Below the pieces are notes generated by a model. That model was not told where the DNA came from, ran no database searches, and saw only the letters and a list, made by a program, of their open reading frames with translations. The position numbers and the translations under genes were made by a program. 22,811 nucleotides of DNA, taken from assembly GCA_002311915.1 (NCBI GenBank), contig DCAF01000024.1:349-23159 (forward strand), read 5' to 3'. Numbering within the stretch: the first letter of the stretch is position 1; each line of letters starts with the position of its first letter. This document shows positions 14,684 to 22,811 of this stretch, piece after piece. The DNA is from Sulfurovum sp. UBA1140. Lineage in GTDB: Bacteria > Campylobacterota > Campylobacteria > Campylobacterales > Sulfurovaceae.

Positions 14684-17600
14684 GTTCCTAAAACCTCATC
14701 AATATACTCATCAGAGATAAACCCACTTTGCACATACTGCTTCTGACCTGCAAACTTGGTAATCATATGACCATAACCCAAAAGCTTTTCAGCTCCTCCT
14801 TCATCAATAATAATATTTGAGTTCTTCTCACTATCAACTCTCAGTGCAAATTTAGCACCAAGATTGGCTCTTAAGATAGGTACGACCACGGTATTATCTG
14901 GTCGTTGTGTGCTAACAATTAAGTGTATCCCTGCTGCTCTTGCTTTTCCTGATAGACTCTGTACAGCAGAACTTGCATCTTTTTTGAAGGCATCATCAAG
15001 CATCCAATCAGCAAACTCATCAAAAATTAAAATAATTCTTGGTAATTTTTCATCTACTTTTTTATTGTACTTATTAATCTCATTAACACCTGTCTCTGCA
15101 AAAAGTGTATATCGTTTTTCCATCTCCTCTACTACCATGTGAAGCTTCTCTATCGCTAACTCTTTTTTAGTGATAATGCCATCTTCGTCCAAGTAAGGTA
15201 TATCTTTATAACGCGTAAACTCAACCTGTTTAGGGTCAACCAAAATAAGTTGTAGCTCATCAACGCTATTGGTTCTAATTAAATCTACAATGAATATATT
15301 TAGCAGTACACTCTTACCACTTTTTGTCATACCACCTATAAGAGCATGAGGGTCTTCACTATCTAAGTTATAATAGACCACTTCATTGTTTTTTTCATTC
15401 CGTCCAATGAGTATCTTTGTATTTCCAAATCCATCACTAAGCTCTCTATTTTCTAAACAATCTTGATAATAGATGATTTCTCTACTCTCTCTTTTAAAAA
15501 TCAAATCATAAGCACCTTTAACAGGTTCTACTCGCAAGAGTTCTAAACCTTTAACGGTCAAAAAGTCATTACTCATATCATAGAATATTTTGGGTTTCCA
15601 TCCAAGCTCTGGCTCAAGAGAAACTCTTAAAGTATTGGGTGTAAAGAGATGTTGTTTGATTTTAGCTCTATACTTATGGTGCATAACAACGGCTTGAACA
15701 CCTTTAGATACAGCAGAAATCTCCAAGTTTTCTTTTTCTATTTCAGCCTCTTTTTTTAACTGTTCAGAAGATACAATATTTTCCTCTACAGCTATAGAAA
15801 CTATCTCTACTTTTTCTTCTTTTGACTCAACTTTAATGACTTTTTTTATACTTCCTATTTCCTCATAAGTAGGCAAAGGCAGATTAATAAATGAGACATC
15901 ACACTCAACAATAGACTCAATCATCTTTACAATTGAATTAGAACCTATAATATATTGAGAAACTCCTTCTATATTGGTTTCACTCTCTACATCATCACTA
16001 TAGTCATGTACAAAAACACAAGAGATTCCTCGAACAATAAAATTAATATTTTTATCCAAACGAATTTTATTACGAATATCTTCTGATGTTAAACCATTTA
16101 CAAAAGCTTTATGGTGTGTTTCAACAATTAAGTCTGAAATTTTTGCTAACCAATATATTTTATCAACACAACTGTTATCTTCAAATACTTTTTTAATTTG
16201 AGAAAATGATTCTTTGGTCTGTTGTAGTGATTTTTTGGCATGTTTAGCACGATTATCTTCATTACAAAATTTTGCCTCAACAACATCAATATAGAGTGTA
16301 GTAAGCTCATTTTTTGAGAACAGAGGTGTTATTAAAAGAATATCTGCGAGTACATTCTCCTGTGTCAACAAAAGTTTCTCTTCAGAATTTATACTAGACA
16401 AAAACCAATCAGCATAATCATCAATGTATATCAATATATTATCATGAGAAGAGCATCCTTGAAGTAGAGTTTTGCTTAAAACTAACCCCAACATCTCATT
16501 TGCAAAACTTCCCTTGCCAATAGCCTTTAACAAAATATCTCCTGAGAGTTCATTGGCTGATTTTATGATATTTTTAACAGCAGAGCTTATTACACTCTCG
16601 TGAATATTAAAATTTTTAAATTTTTTACTTAAATGACTCTCTAAAAGTATCGTATTGGCTTTAGAGGAGACCACTAGGTTTCTATTGATATGCCTCGCTT
16701 TTCTATATTTTATGACATTTGCACCAAACTCTTCCAAGATTTTTTTATCTAACAGTGAATCTAAATTTACAACCCAATCAGTTCGTTTATGAATGGCATC
16801 TAAATTATCATGTAAAATTCTGTGCCTACGGTCAACATTAAGTGTAGGAATTTTATCTTTATAATCATTTTTATGTGTACTCATGGTCAGATAAAGCAGA
16901 TTATAAAAAGCACTTGTCAAATCACTTTTGGCAGGAGAGACAAGATATTTACCCACACTACTCTCATTTTCTGTCATGTACTTCCGTTTTGACCACATGG
17001 TTGGATGATAATTAAACAGTGGATAAGCTGTCTCTAAAAGCTGTTCTCTAAACTCCAACTTTGCTTTTGATGATACAAAATCATTGAGAAAAGCTATATT
17101 AAACTTGTCATTAACACTGTCTAGCTGTTTAAAGCTTTGGTCAAAAGCATTCAAACGAATATTTGATAAAAAAGAGACTTCATTATATTCTAATGCCTCT
17201 TCAGTATCTTTAGAGTTTTGATTAATTAAAAAGGAACGATACATCTCTCGAATATGTGAAGCGTTAACATCATTTAGATAAATTTCAAAGTTACTATCTT
17301 CTGATGTCAAATCAAGTGTCATCAATTTTTTCATAAATTTAACAGGAAACTCATGATTATTTACTGCATGAAGTAGAATTTTCAGACTACTCTGTTTATG
17401 TCGATTAAGTGAAAGATAGTTCTCTATAACTTTTGTTAAAATAATCGTTTGAGAGGTAGGGTCAGTACTCTGTCCACTGTCTAAATATACTTTTACAGCT
17501 TCCAAAATAGTATAATCATCACAGATTTCGGAAATATGTAGCAGACTCTCATCATCTTCTTCAACATCAAACAGTCTAAATACCTCTGGATAATAAGGTG

Positions 17601-19770
17601 TAGTAAAACTCTGTTCCAAATCACTAAAGTATAGGTCTTCTTTGATAATTTCAACACTTGAAGAGCCTACATAGGTATCAATAAACTCAAAAGTATGTCT
17701 TAGTTTTACAAAATATGAGATAAGTCTAAGAGGGTGAAAAGATGGGATAATTACAGCATTTTCATCTCCAACTTTTACCGTAACCAAAGAGAGAAAAGGT
17801 TCAATCACTTCTGTTTTAACATGGTCACTGTCACTATTTTCAAAAAGTAATTCAGATAGTTTGGTATAGGTTTGACTTAAATCTTCAATACGAGAAAAAT
17901 TAAATGGCTCTTTTGTAATATTCGATTTTATATCCAACTGTTGTAAAAGCCAAGCATACTCTCTTATATACAAATCAAAGAGTTTTTTAAAAGTTAGAAA
18001 CAACGCTTCATCAAACAGCTCTTTTGCTGACTTTAATATTTTTTTACTTGATATAGCATCATTACATTTACTAGGAAAAAGCCTGTACCCTGCATTTTTA
18101 CCACGACTCTCTAAAGAGGAGTAATCAAAAAGAGATAGAGCTTTCTTTTCCCCTTTTTCAGAGTTACTAGCTCGATAAACCGTATTCGCATAGAGACAAT
18201 TGGTTTGTAACTGTTTCTCTATCGACTCTATATCTTCTCGATACCCACTCAAAATAGAGGTAGCACTATAGCTCCATATTAGTTTACGCTCTGACAAATC
18301 ATGACCTGCACTATCTTTAGCTTTGACAATAAAGTGCAACTCATTTGCTCCTTTTGAGAGCGTTCCTTTTTTATATTTTCGTGTAATATCAGTTATTTTT
18401 TTCTCTTCTAATTTCTTTTCTATATCGTAAATAAATGCAAACTCAAAGTTAACTTTTGTAGAGATACGATTTAAAATAGAGTAACGCTTGTTCAGATAAT
18501 TCATAGCATATCGTGAATAGTTTTTCATAATAGCTGTTGTACGAGAATATTTCAGAGAGACCTCAATGGTATCAATATCATTACTATCAGATTTTAATTT
18601 TTTAATGGTTTCAAGCAAACCTAAAATAAAATCTGATGACTTTGTTTGAGATGGATATAAAAATTTATCCCATTTATTACGAAGTGACTTATTCTCTTCT
18701 ATATGACTTTTATATTTTTTATAAACAGGTTCAAGAATATATTTTAAACTCTCTCTATCTTTAGCTTTAAGTTTGTCATACTCTCTTAAATTCTCTTTCT
18801 CGACCTCATCAATATCGGTATCTTTCTCTTCTAAGAGTTCTATGGTTTCTGAGCCAAGGGGTTTGGCTGTTCGAGAGCGTGTTTTTTCAAACAAACGGTA
18901 GATATAGTGACCATGCCAATCCAAACTACTAAACTCTAAACGACTCTCCGATAACTCTCTTGAATTTGAATGAATAAATCGTTCAATAACCTCTCTATCT
19001 TCATCAGACAAAAGAGCGAACTCCTCTTTGCTCTCTTTATAGCGTTCTGTTAAATCCTCTTCTGAAATAGTTTTATTACCAACCCTTTTTAATAGAGCAG
19101 ATGATATAGATTTAAATGGTTTCACTATTTTTTTAATATCTTCTTTGCGACTATTTCTCTTCAATAATTCAAAACATTTATGACACTTAAATAGACTTAA
19201 AACATTTAAAGAGAGTCCCATCGCCTCTTCTAACGGATAGCCATCATTCATATAATCCAAAATAGAAACTATAAATTTTTCCAAAGAGAATGGATTGATA
19301 CCTTCAAGCTCTTTTAAAAGTACCAAACAGACATCTTGAAGTTTTTTCTTAGCATCACTATCAAGTAGTTCACTATAAACCATCTCAACAATATCTTGAA
19401 AGTCTCTTTCTAAATCATCAGGAGTTAAAGTGTTAATATCATTTAGTGTATCAATGGTATCATTGGTAATAAAAAGCAAATAAGAGACCGTATCTAGGTT
19501 TATTGATACATCTTGAATATTTTCATTTCGATACTGTGCCATCACTTCATGATTTACGGTAATAATATTTGAGGCATCACTGTTCATCTGCAATCTCTCA
19601 TCAAGCAGAACTAATATTTCATTATGTTCATTTTGTGAAAAATATTCTAAAATAGCACCAAATATAGCTTGTGGATAATTCCTAAGTATAAACTTTCCAC
19701 TATCTTCAAAAGTTGCTACACTACTCTCTAAAAGAATCTTTTGAACCAAATAATTTCCAATAATATTCAT
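14680..19770 (-). CDS. dptH: DNA phosphorothioation-dependent restriction protein DptH (large FtsK-like ATPase)
   Basis: Largest subunit of the DptFGH restriction complex, which attacks DNA lacking phosphorothioate marks. The 1696-residue protein has a long, mostly helical region of unknown fold (about 1-1110) with one CHKC pair at 196-199. A segment with the pattern of a PD-(D/E)XK nuclease follows (Asp1143, Glu1165-Ala-Lys1167), then an acidic linker (about 1314-1352). From about 1370 to the end is a complete FtsK/SpoIIIE-type motor: Walker A GGMTKSGKS (1479-1487), Walker B LIFDEFADW (Asp1584, Glu1585), STQRPDNTVVVP and GGAEKLLGYGHM. The C-terminal gamma domain of true FtsK is missing. The family call rests on size, domain order and the dptF-dptG-dptH order; another HerA/FtsK defence family is the main alternative. 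Confidence 0.78.
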   Translation of the reverse strand: MNIIGNYLVQKILLESSVATFEDSGKFILRNYPQAIFGAILEYFSQNEHNEILVLLDERLQMNSDASNIITVNHEVMAQYRNENIQDVSINLDTVSYLLFITNDTIDTLNDINTLTPDDLERDFQDIVEMVYSELLDSDAKKKLQDVCLVLLKELEGINPFSLEKFIVSILDYMNDGYPLEEAMGLSLNVLSLFKCHKCFELLKRNSRKEDIKKIVKPFKSISSALLKRVGNKTISEEDLTERYKESKEEFALLSDEDREVIERFIHSNSRELSESRLEFSSLDWHGHYIYRLFEKTRSRTAKPLGSETIELLEEKDTDIDEVEKENLREYDKLKAKDRESLKYILEPVYKKYKSHIEENKSLRNKWDKFLYPSQTKSSDFILGLLETIKKLKSDSNDIDTIEVSLKYSRTTAIMKNYSRYAMNYLNKRYSILNRISTKVNFEFAFIYDIEKKLEEKKITDITRKYKKGTLSKGANELHFIVKAKDSAGHDLSERKLIWSYSATSILSGYREDIESIEKQLQTNCLYANTVYRASNSEKGEKKALSLFDYSSLESRGKNAGYRLFPSKCNDAISSKKILKSAKELFDEALFLTFKKLFDLYIREYAWLLQQLDIKSNITKEPFNFSRIEDLSQTYTKLSELLFENSDSDHVKTEVIEPFLSLVTVKVGDENAVIIPSFHPLRLISYFVKLRHTFEFIDTYVGSSSVEIIKEDLYFSDLEQSFTTPYYPEVFRLFDVEEDDESLLHISEICDDYTILEAVKVYLDSGQSTDPTSQTIILTKVIENYLSLNRHKQSSLKILLHAVNNHEFPVKFMKKLMTLDLTSEDSNFEIYLNDVNASHIREMYRSFLINQNSKDTEEALEYNEVSFLSNIRLNAFDQSFKQLDSVNDKFNIAFLNDFVSSKAKLEFREQLLETAYPLFNYHPTMWSKRKYMTENESSVGKYLVSPAKSDLTSAFYNLLYLTMSTHKNDYKDKIPTLNVDRRHRILHDNLDAIHKRTDWVVNLDSLLDKKILEEFGANVIKYRKARHINRNLVVSSKANTILLESHLSKKFKNFNIHESVISSAVKNIIKSANELSGDILLKAIGKGSFANEMLGLVLSKTLLQGCSSHDNILIYIDDYADWFLSSINSEEKLLLTQENVLADILLITPLFSKNELTTLYIDVVEAKFCNEDNRAKHAKKSLQQTKESFSQIKKVFEDNSCVDKIYWLAKISDLIVETHHKAFVNGLTSEDIRNKIRLDKNINFIVRGISCVFVHDYSDDVESETNIEGVSQYIIGSNSIVKMIESIVECDVSFINLPLPTYEEIGSIKKVIKVESKEEKVEIVSIAVEENIVSSEQLKKEAEIEKENLEISAVSKGVQAVVMHHKYRAKIKQHLFTPNTLRVSLEPELGWKPKIFYDMSNDFLTVKGLELLRVEPVKGAYDLIFKRESREIIYYQDCLENRELSDGFGNTKILIGRNEKNNEVVYYNLDSEDPHALIGGMTKSGKSVLLNIFIVDLIRTNSVDELQLILVDPKQVEFTRYKDIPYLDEDGIITKKELAIEKLHMVVEEMEKRYTLFAETGVNEINKYNKKVDEKLPRIILIFDEFADWMLDDAFKKDASSAVQSLSGKARAAGIHLIVSTQRPDNTVVVPILRANLGAKFALRVDSEKNSNIIIDEGGAEKLLGYGHMITKFAGQKQYVQSGFISDEYIDEVLGT

Positions 19771-19773
19771 ATT

Positions 19774-21288
19774 CTATTTTCTCCCATATCTATTGATGAC
19801 ATAAGCATAACCATCTGATTTACTTTCAAGCAATCCTAATGCTCTTAATCGTTCAAAGAGTCGCGTCTCATTTTTTTTAAAATCATTCTCAGAATATGTT
19901 TCAAGGAGTAAAACAGAGTGTTTATTGCCAATAATAAAACCGTATTTATTATAGAGATTATCTACAAACTCATAAAAAGGGATTCTCTTCTCAACATTGA
20001 GTAAAACCAATGTTTTAAGCCACTCATCACTTGCTAAATATCTATAACTATTTGTCTTTTTAACACTTGCTAACCCTGCTCCTTTTAGGAGAATTCGATG
20101 AATGGGAAGCAGCTCATTTTTTACTTTAAAGTGAACTTTTTTCCAAATTTGACTTTTAATTTTTTCAAGCTCTATCTCCTCTTCATCCTTATCATCTTCA
20201 TTACTATAATTAAGCTCTTCATCTAATTTTTTTAGCAATGTATCTTTATCATCAGTATCACTTAGATGTAAGAAATACTCGTTTAAAACACCTTTTAAAG
20301 CTTCTATAGGAGAGTCTTCATTTATTTTATATATCTGTCGTGAGGCTCTTCTTACATGGTCACTTTTTGGAGCTAAAAGCTCTATGGGATAAACTACTTT
20401 TTCCTCTCCATTTTTTAACAGCGTACTCTTTTGTCTCTCTTGTGCAATGGTTAAGATAAAATGTACCATATAAAAAGAAGCAATAGAAGAGAAATAGTAA
20501 AAAATATCATTTTGAGAAATATTTGTACGCATTAGCACAATTAAATCATCAACAAGGTCATCAAATACCGTATGAGACTCTAACGCTAAAAAGCCTAATC
20601 TTGTATCAGGCTCATTCACAACTATGTCATCTTTAAAGACATTTAAAAGGTTATTCCAACGACTATTTTGAGGAGAGTCTTGAAAAACTTCTAACATTAA
20701 ATCTTTTAATACATCTACATTTTTAGCTCTACTTATCATCAAGTAGAGAACCTCTCCTCCTCTTGAAAAAAATCGTCTATCTATATCAAAGTTCTCTTTT
20801 TTATTATTCATATCTACAAACAGTATCTCAAAAGAGAAAGGAAAAAGAAACTTACTTGTCCAACGCCTTGAAGTCGCCATGCCCAATGAAGCTTTTTTCA
20901 AAAGCTCAACCGATTCAAAAAAAATATCTACTGATTGAAAACGCTCTTTTAGATAAGCATATTTAAAAGGTTTTTCAAATTTTTGATGAAGTAGTGTCTC
21001 TATCTCCTCCCACTTTTTACTCTCTTCTATAGAGGAGGCAACAATACCTTTAAGCTCTGGAAAATTATATAAAATATTTCTAACTTGAATCTCTTTATTA
21101 TAAACAGCTGTTTTTAACTCTTTGTCAAATAACTTTCCTTTTTTTGCATGACTAGCACAAACATTTAAAAACTCTAATGTCAACAACTCTTTATCTTGGT
21201 CTGATTTAATTCTATGAAACCATAGTAGCTCTTGTAGAAATGGTGTTCTAATCTTATAACTTTTTAACTCATTAGCCTTCGTGAACAT
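19774..21288 (-). CDS. dptG: DNA phosphorothioation-dependent restriction protein DptG
   Basis: Middle subunit of the DptFGH restriction module; its biochemical role is not established. From the ATG at 21288 the product is 504 residues, soluble and helix-rich, with no recognised enzymatic motif. An acidic stretch (about 370-385) divides it. The last 40 residues (LFERLRALGLLESKSDGYAY) look like a winged helix, a possible DNA- or protein-binding end. The start at 21288 is chosen because AAGGA lies five bases upstream; an earlier in-frame start at 21342 would lie deeper inside dptF with no better signal. It overlaps dptF by 17 bases and ends three bases before dptH. The assignment relies mainly on gene order and size. 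Confidence 0.65.
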   Translation of the reverse strand: MFTKANELKSYKIRTPFLQELLWFHRIKSDQDKELLTLEFLNVCASHAKKGKLFDKELKTAVYNKEIQVRNILYNFPELKGIVASSIEESKKWEEIETLLHQKFEKPFKYAYLKERFQSVDIFFESVELLKKASLGMATSRRWTSKFLFPFSFEILFVDMNNKKENFDIDRRFFSRGGEVLYLMISRAKNVDVLKDLMLEVFQDSPQNSRWNNLLNVFKDDIVVNEPDTRLGFLALESHTVFDDLVDDLIVLMRTNISQNDIFYYFSSIASFYMVHFILTIAQERQKSTLLKNGEEKVVYPIELLAPKSDHVRRASRQIYKINEDSPIEALKGVLNEYFLHLSDTDDKDTLLKKLDEELNYSNEDDKDEEEIELEKIKSQIWKKVHFKVKNELLPIHRILLKGAGLASVKKTNSYRYLASDEWLKTLVLLNVEKRIPFYEFVDNLYNKYGFIIGNKHSVLLLETYSENDFKKNETRLFERLRALGLLESKSDGYAYVINRYGRK

Positions 21289-22811
21289 AACCATCCTTTT
21301 CAACTTGAATTTCATTAAATTGCAATGTACCCTCTTTGTCATTCAATCTAAAAAGATTAAAATAAGACTCATCAGCCATTTGATTCTTTAAAATATGGTT
21401 AACAATTTGAGATTTAAAAGTTAAAACTCGTTCATAATACTCAACTGAAAAACTTGTAGGTAGTATCCCTTCTGCAATGCGTTGTAAAAACTCAAACATA
21501 TGCAGGTCTAATGCTAGTTTTGCAACCCTTTCCCCTGCATACTCTATCTCCAAATCAATCTGACAATACTCGTCATCAAAACCATTAATATATTCTAAAT
21601 GAATACCTTGATTAATATCTTTTTGATTAAAGGCTATACGAGTAATAACTTCAGATGAGAGTTTTGACATCGTCCCTGTTAACGAAGTGGCTATATAGAG
21701 CATATCATTTCCATCTTTACTTAGAAGCTCTCCTAAAAAGACTCGGTTAAGCCCTAATGCCAACTCTTTTATAATGGTTTTTGAAACCTTTCTCCCTTTT
21801 TTTAAAGGAGTAATCACTTCCGTATAAAACTCAGTAGCATGTTTATAAGCAATCAAATCTTTAGAATCAATCTCTATACTTCCCCATTTTATTCTGTTTT
21901 GATAATTAAAAAACAGATGCCGACGCAAAAGAATCAGATATTCTCTAATTGTCTCTATATTGCCCTCTTCTAAATAGTTTTCTCTATGCTTATAAAAAGT
22001 TTTAAAATCAAAAAAAGGATTACTCAATTCACCAATATATAACGCTTCTGTCTCTATATCTCCATAAAGAATAAAATCATCTATATTGTTACTTGTCTCA
22101 TAACCAATGCGTAGCTCTCTTAACTCTTTAAATGGACTCTGCTCCTGTTTACTCTTGGTTAGATTGTCTCCAAAAACATTGTTATAAAATGAGCTATTAG
22201 ATTTTTTATTTAACCCTTTAGCATGTTCTATGGCTACTCTACAACTTTTAAATATTCTATCTTTATCCTTGTACCCCAAAATCATATTGGAAATCAACAT
22301 AAAAAGTTTTCTAAGTGTAATGTGCGTATAGTTCAAGTCACAACTTCGTACAATACCGATAAGCTGTTTTTGTATATGCTCTTTTTTTAACAACTCTATA
22401 TTTGCATGAATAGGACAAAAAATTTCTTTATCATTCAGACTCGGACAATCACTCTCGTAACGGTCACACAAAGAGAGTATCTCTTTTAACAACAATTCAA
22501 AGTTTTTAGCCGAAGAGGTCTGGCTCAAATCCAACAAAATCAAATCATCACTAAAATTTGCTTGTTCTATACTCCCTTCAATTAAATCCAATAACTTTTT
22601 AAAATGCGCATGTTCACTCAAGGCATCACGCAAAGTATCGGTCAATATTCCATCATTCGCTGCAATAATATAAAGCTCATTTGACTCTTTATAAATAGAA
22701 CGATAAAGAGTCTCTAAAGCTCGAATTTTATCTTTTATTTCTATCTCAGTAAAGTCTTTAATATATTTAACATTAAACCCTTCAAATTCAAGCTCAGGAA
22801 TATAGTCTTCA
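21272..22811 (-). CDS. dptF: DNA phosphorothioation-dependent restriction protein DptF (5' end outside window)
   Basis: ATPase subunit of the DptFGH restriction module. The frame stays open to the right edge, so the gene is partial; a TTG at 22645 is internal and not the start. About 513 residues are visible. Close to the visible beginning is LYIIAANDGIL (about 22650-22685 on the DNA), a beta strand with the polar residue expected for sensor 1 of a P-loop ATPase. The Walker A should therefore lie just beyond the window. Five cysteines follow within about 70 residues, including an FCPIHAN block. The rest is helical and basic-acidic, without known motifs. The usual family length is about 550 residues, so only a short piece is missing. 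It is co-transcribed with dptG. Confidence 0.7.
   Translation of the reverse strand, partial: EDYIPELEFEGFNVKYIKDFTEIEIKDKIRALETLYRSIYKESNELYIIAANDGILTDTLRDALSEHAHFKKLLDLIEGSIEQANFSDDLILLDLSQTSSAKNFELLLKEILSLCDRYESDCPSLNDKEIFCPIHANIELLKKEHIQKQLIGIVRSCDLNYTHITLRKLFMLISNMILGYKDKDRIFKSCRVAIEHAKGLNKKSNSSFYNNVFGDNLTKSKQEQSPFKELRELRIGYETSNNIDDFILYGDIETEALYIGELSNPFFDFKTFYKHRENYLEEGNIETIREYLILLRRHLFFNYQNRIKWGSIEIDSKDLIAYKHATEFYTEVITPLKKGRKVSKTIIKELALGLNRVFLGELLSKDGNDMLYIATSLTGTMSKLSSEVITRIAFNQKDINQGIHLEYINGFDDEYCQIDLEIEYAGERVAKLALDLHMFEFLQRIAEGILPTSFSVEYYERVLTFKSQIVNHILKNQMADESYFNLFRLNDKEGTLQFNEIQVEKDGYVHEG
21294..21298 (-). promoter_or_regulatory. Ribosome binding site of dptG
   Basis: AAGGA on the minus strand with five bases to the ATG at 21288. 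It lies inside the dptF coding end and decides the dptG start. Confidence 0.65.

Noticed and set aside
21289..21342. Earlier in-frame start for dptG, 18 codons longer
   Set aside because: No ribosome binding site and a 71-base overlap with dptF; the ATG at 21288 has AAGGA at the right distance.
22643..22645. TTG as the start of dptF
   Set aside because: The frame continues upstream without a stop to the window edge and includes a typical ATPase strand (LYIIAANDGIL), so this is an internal leucine.
1..22811. CRISPR arrays, tRNA or rRNA genes
   Set aside because: No regularly spaced repeats and no tRNA- or rRNA-like segments were seen when reading both strands.

Overview
The window looks like a chromosomal segment of a Campylobacterota (Epsilonproteobacteria) bacterium. 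The evidence is the low G+C content, the tightly packed operons with 1-4 base stop/start overlaps, the core gene order ubiX-coaD-tmk-hisS (which I recall from Campylobacter jejuni), DXP-dependent vitamin B6 genes (pdxJ, pdxA), and a clpB promoter carrying an HspR-box-like inverted repeat. The genus is not certain; a Sulfurovum/Sulfurimonas/Arcobacter-like organism is a guess. No rRNA, tRNA, CRISPR array or intact insertion sequence was seen, and no gene-free stretch exceeds 300 bases.

Layout from left to right. (1) Positions 1-111 are gene-free and hold a short CCCCGG-containing sequence like the ends of small REP/IS200-type elements. (2) Positions 112-5068, minus strand, form one operon read right to left: ctpA-type protease, purC, purS, purQ, a membrane-anchored periplasmic protein with an SH3-like tail, a PlsC-type acyltransferase and a small helical protein. 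(3) Positions 5069-5249 are a divergent promoter region. On the clpB side it has a perfect sigma-70 consensus promoter overlapped by a probable HspR operator. (4) Positions 5250-9478, plus strand: clpB, a membrane-anchored TPR protein and a PAS-GGDEF diguanylate cyclase. (5) Positions 9460-22811, minus strand, are one long co-directional block. Read in transcription order it is dptF (5' end outside the window), dptG, dptH, ubiX, coaD, tmk, hisS, pdxJ, L,D-transpeptidase lipoprotein, pdxA.

The accessory part is the dptFGH module (about 14680-22811). I assign it to the restriction half of a DNA phosphorothioation (Dnd/Dpt) system. DptH ends in a complete FtsK/SpoIIIE-like motor without the usual C-terminal DNA-reading domain. 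About 300 residues upstream of the motor is a stretch that reads like a PD-(D/E)XK nuclease core, a candidate for the cutting site. The module is spliced to housekeeping genes: dptH and ubiX share an ATGA stop/start. In hand-counted samples the dpt genes are clearly poorer in G+C than the core genes, which fits horizontal acquisition next to, or in place of, the gene that usually precedes ubiX (flgA in Campylobacter). The modification genes (dndBCDE) are not in the window and would be expected beyond the right edge or elsewhere in the genome.

Most other genes are ordinary housekeeping functions: purine synthesis, CoA and dTMP synthesis, flavin prenylation, histidyl-tRNA charging, PLP synthesis, proteolysis and chaperoning.
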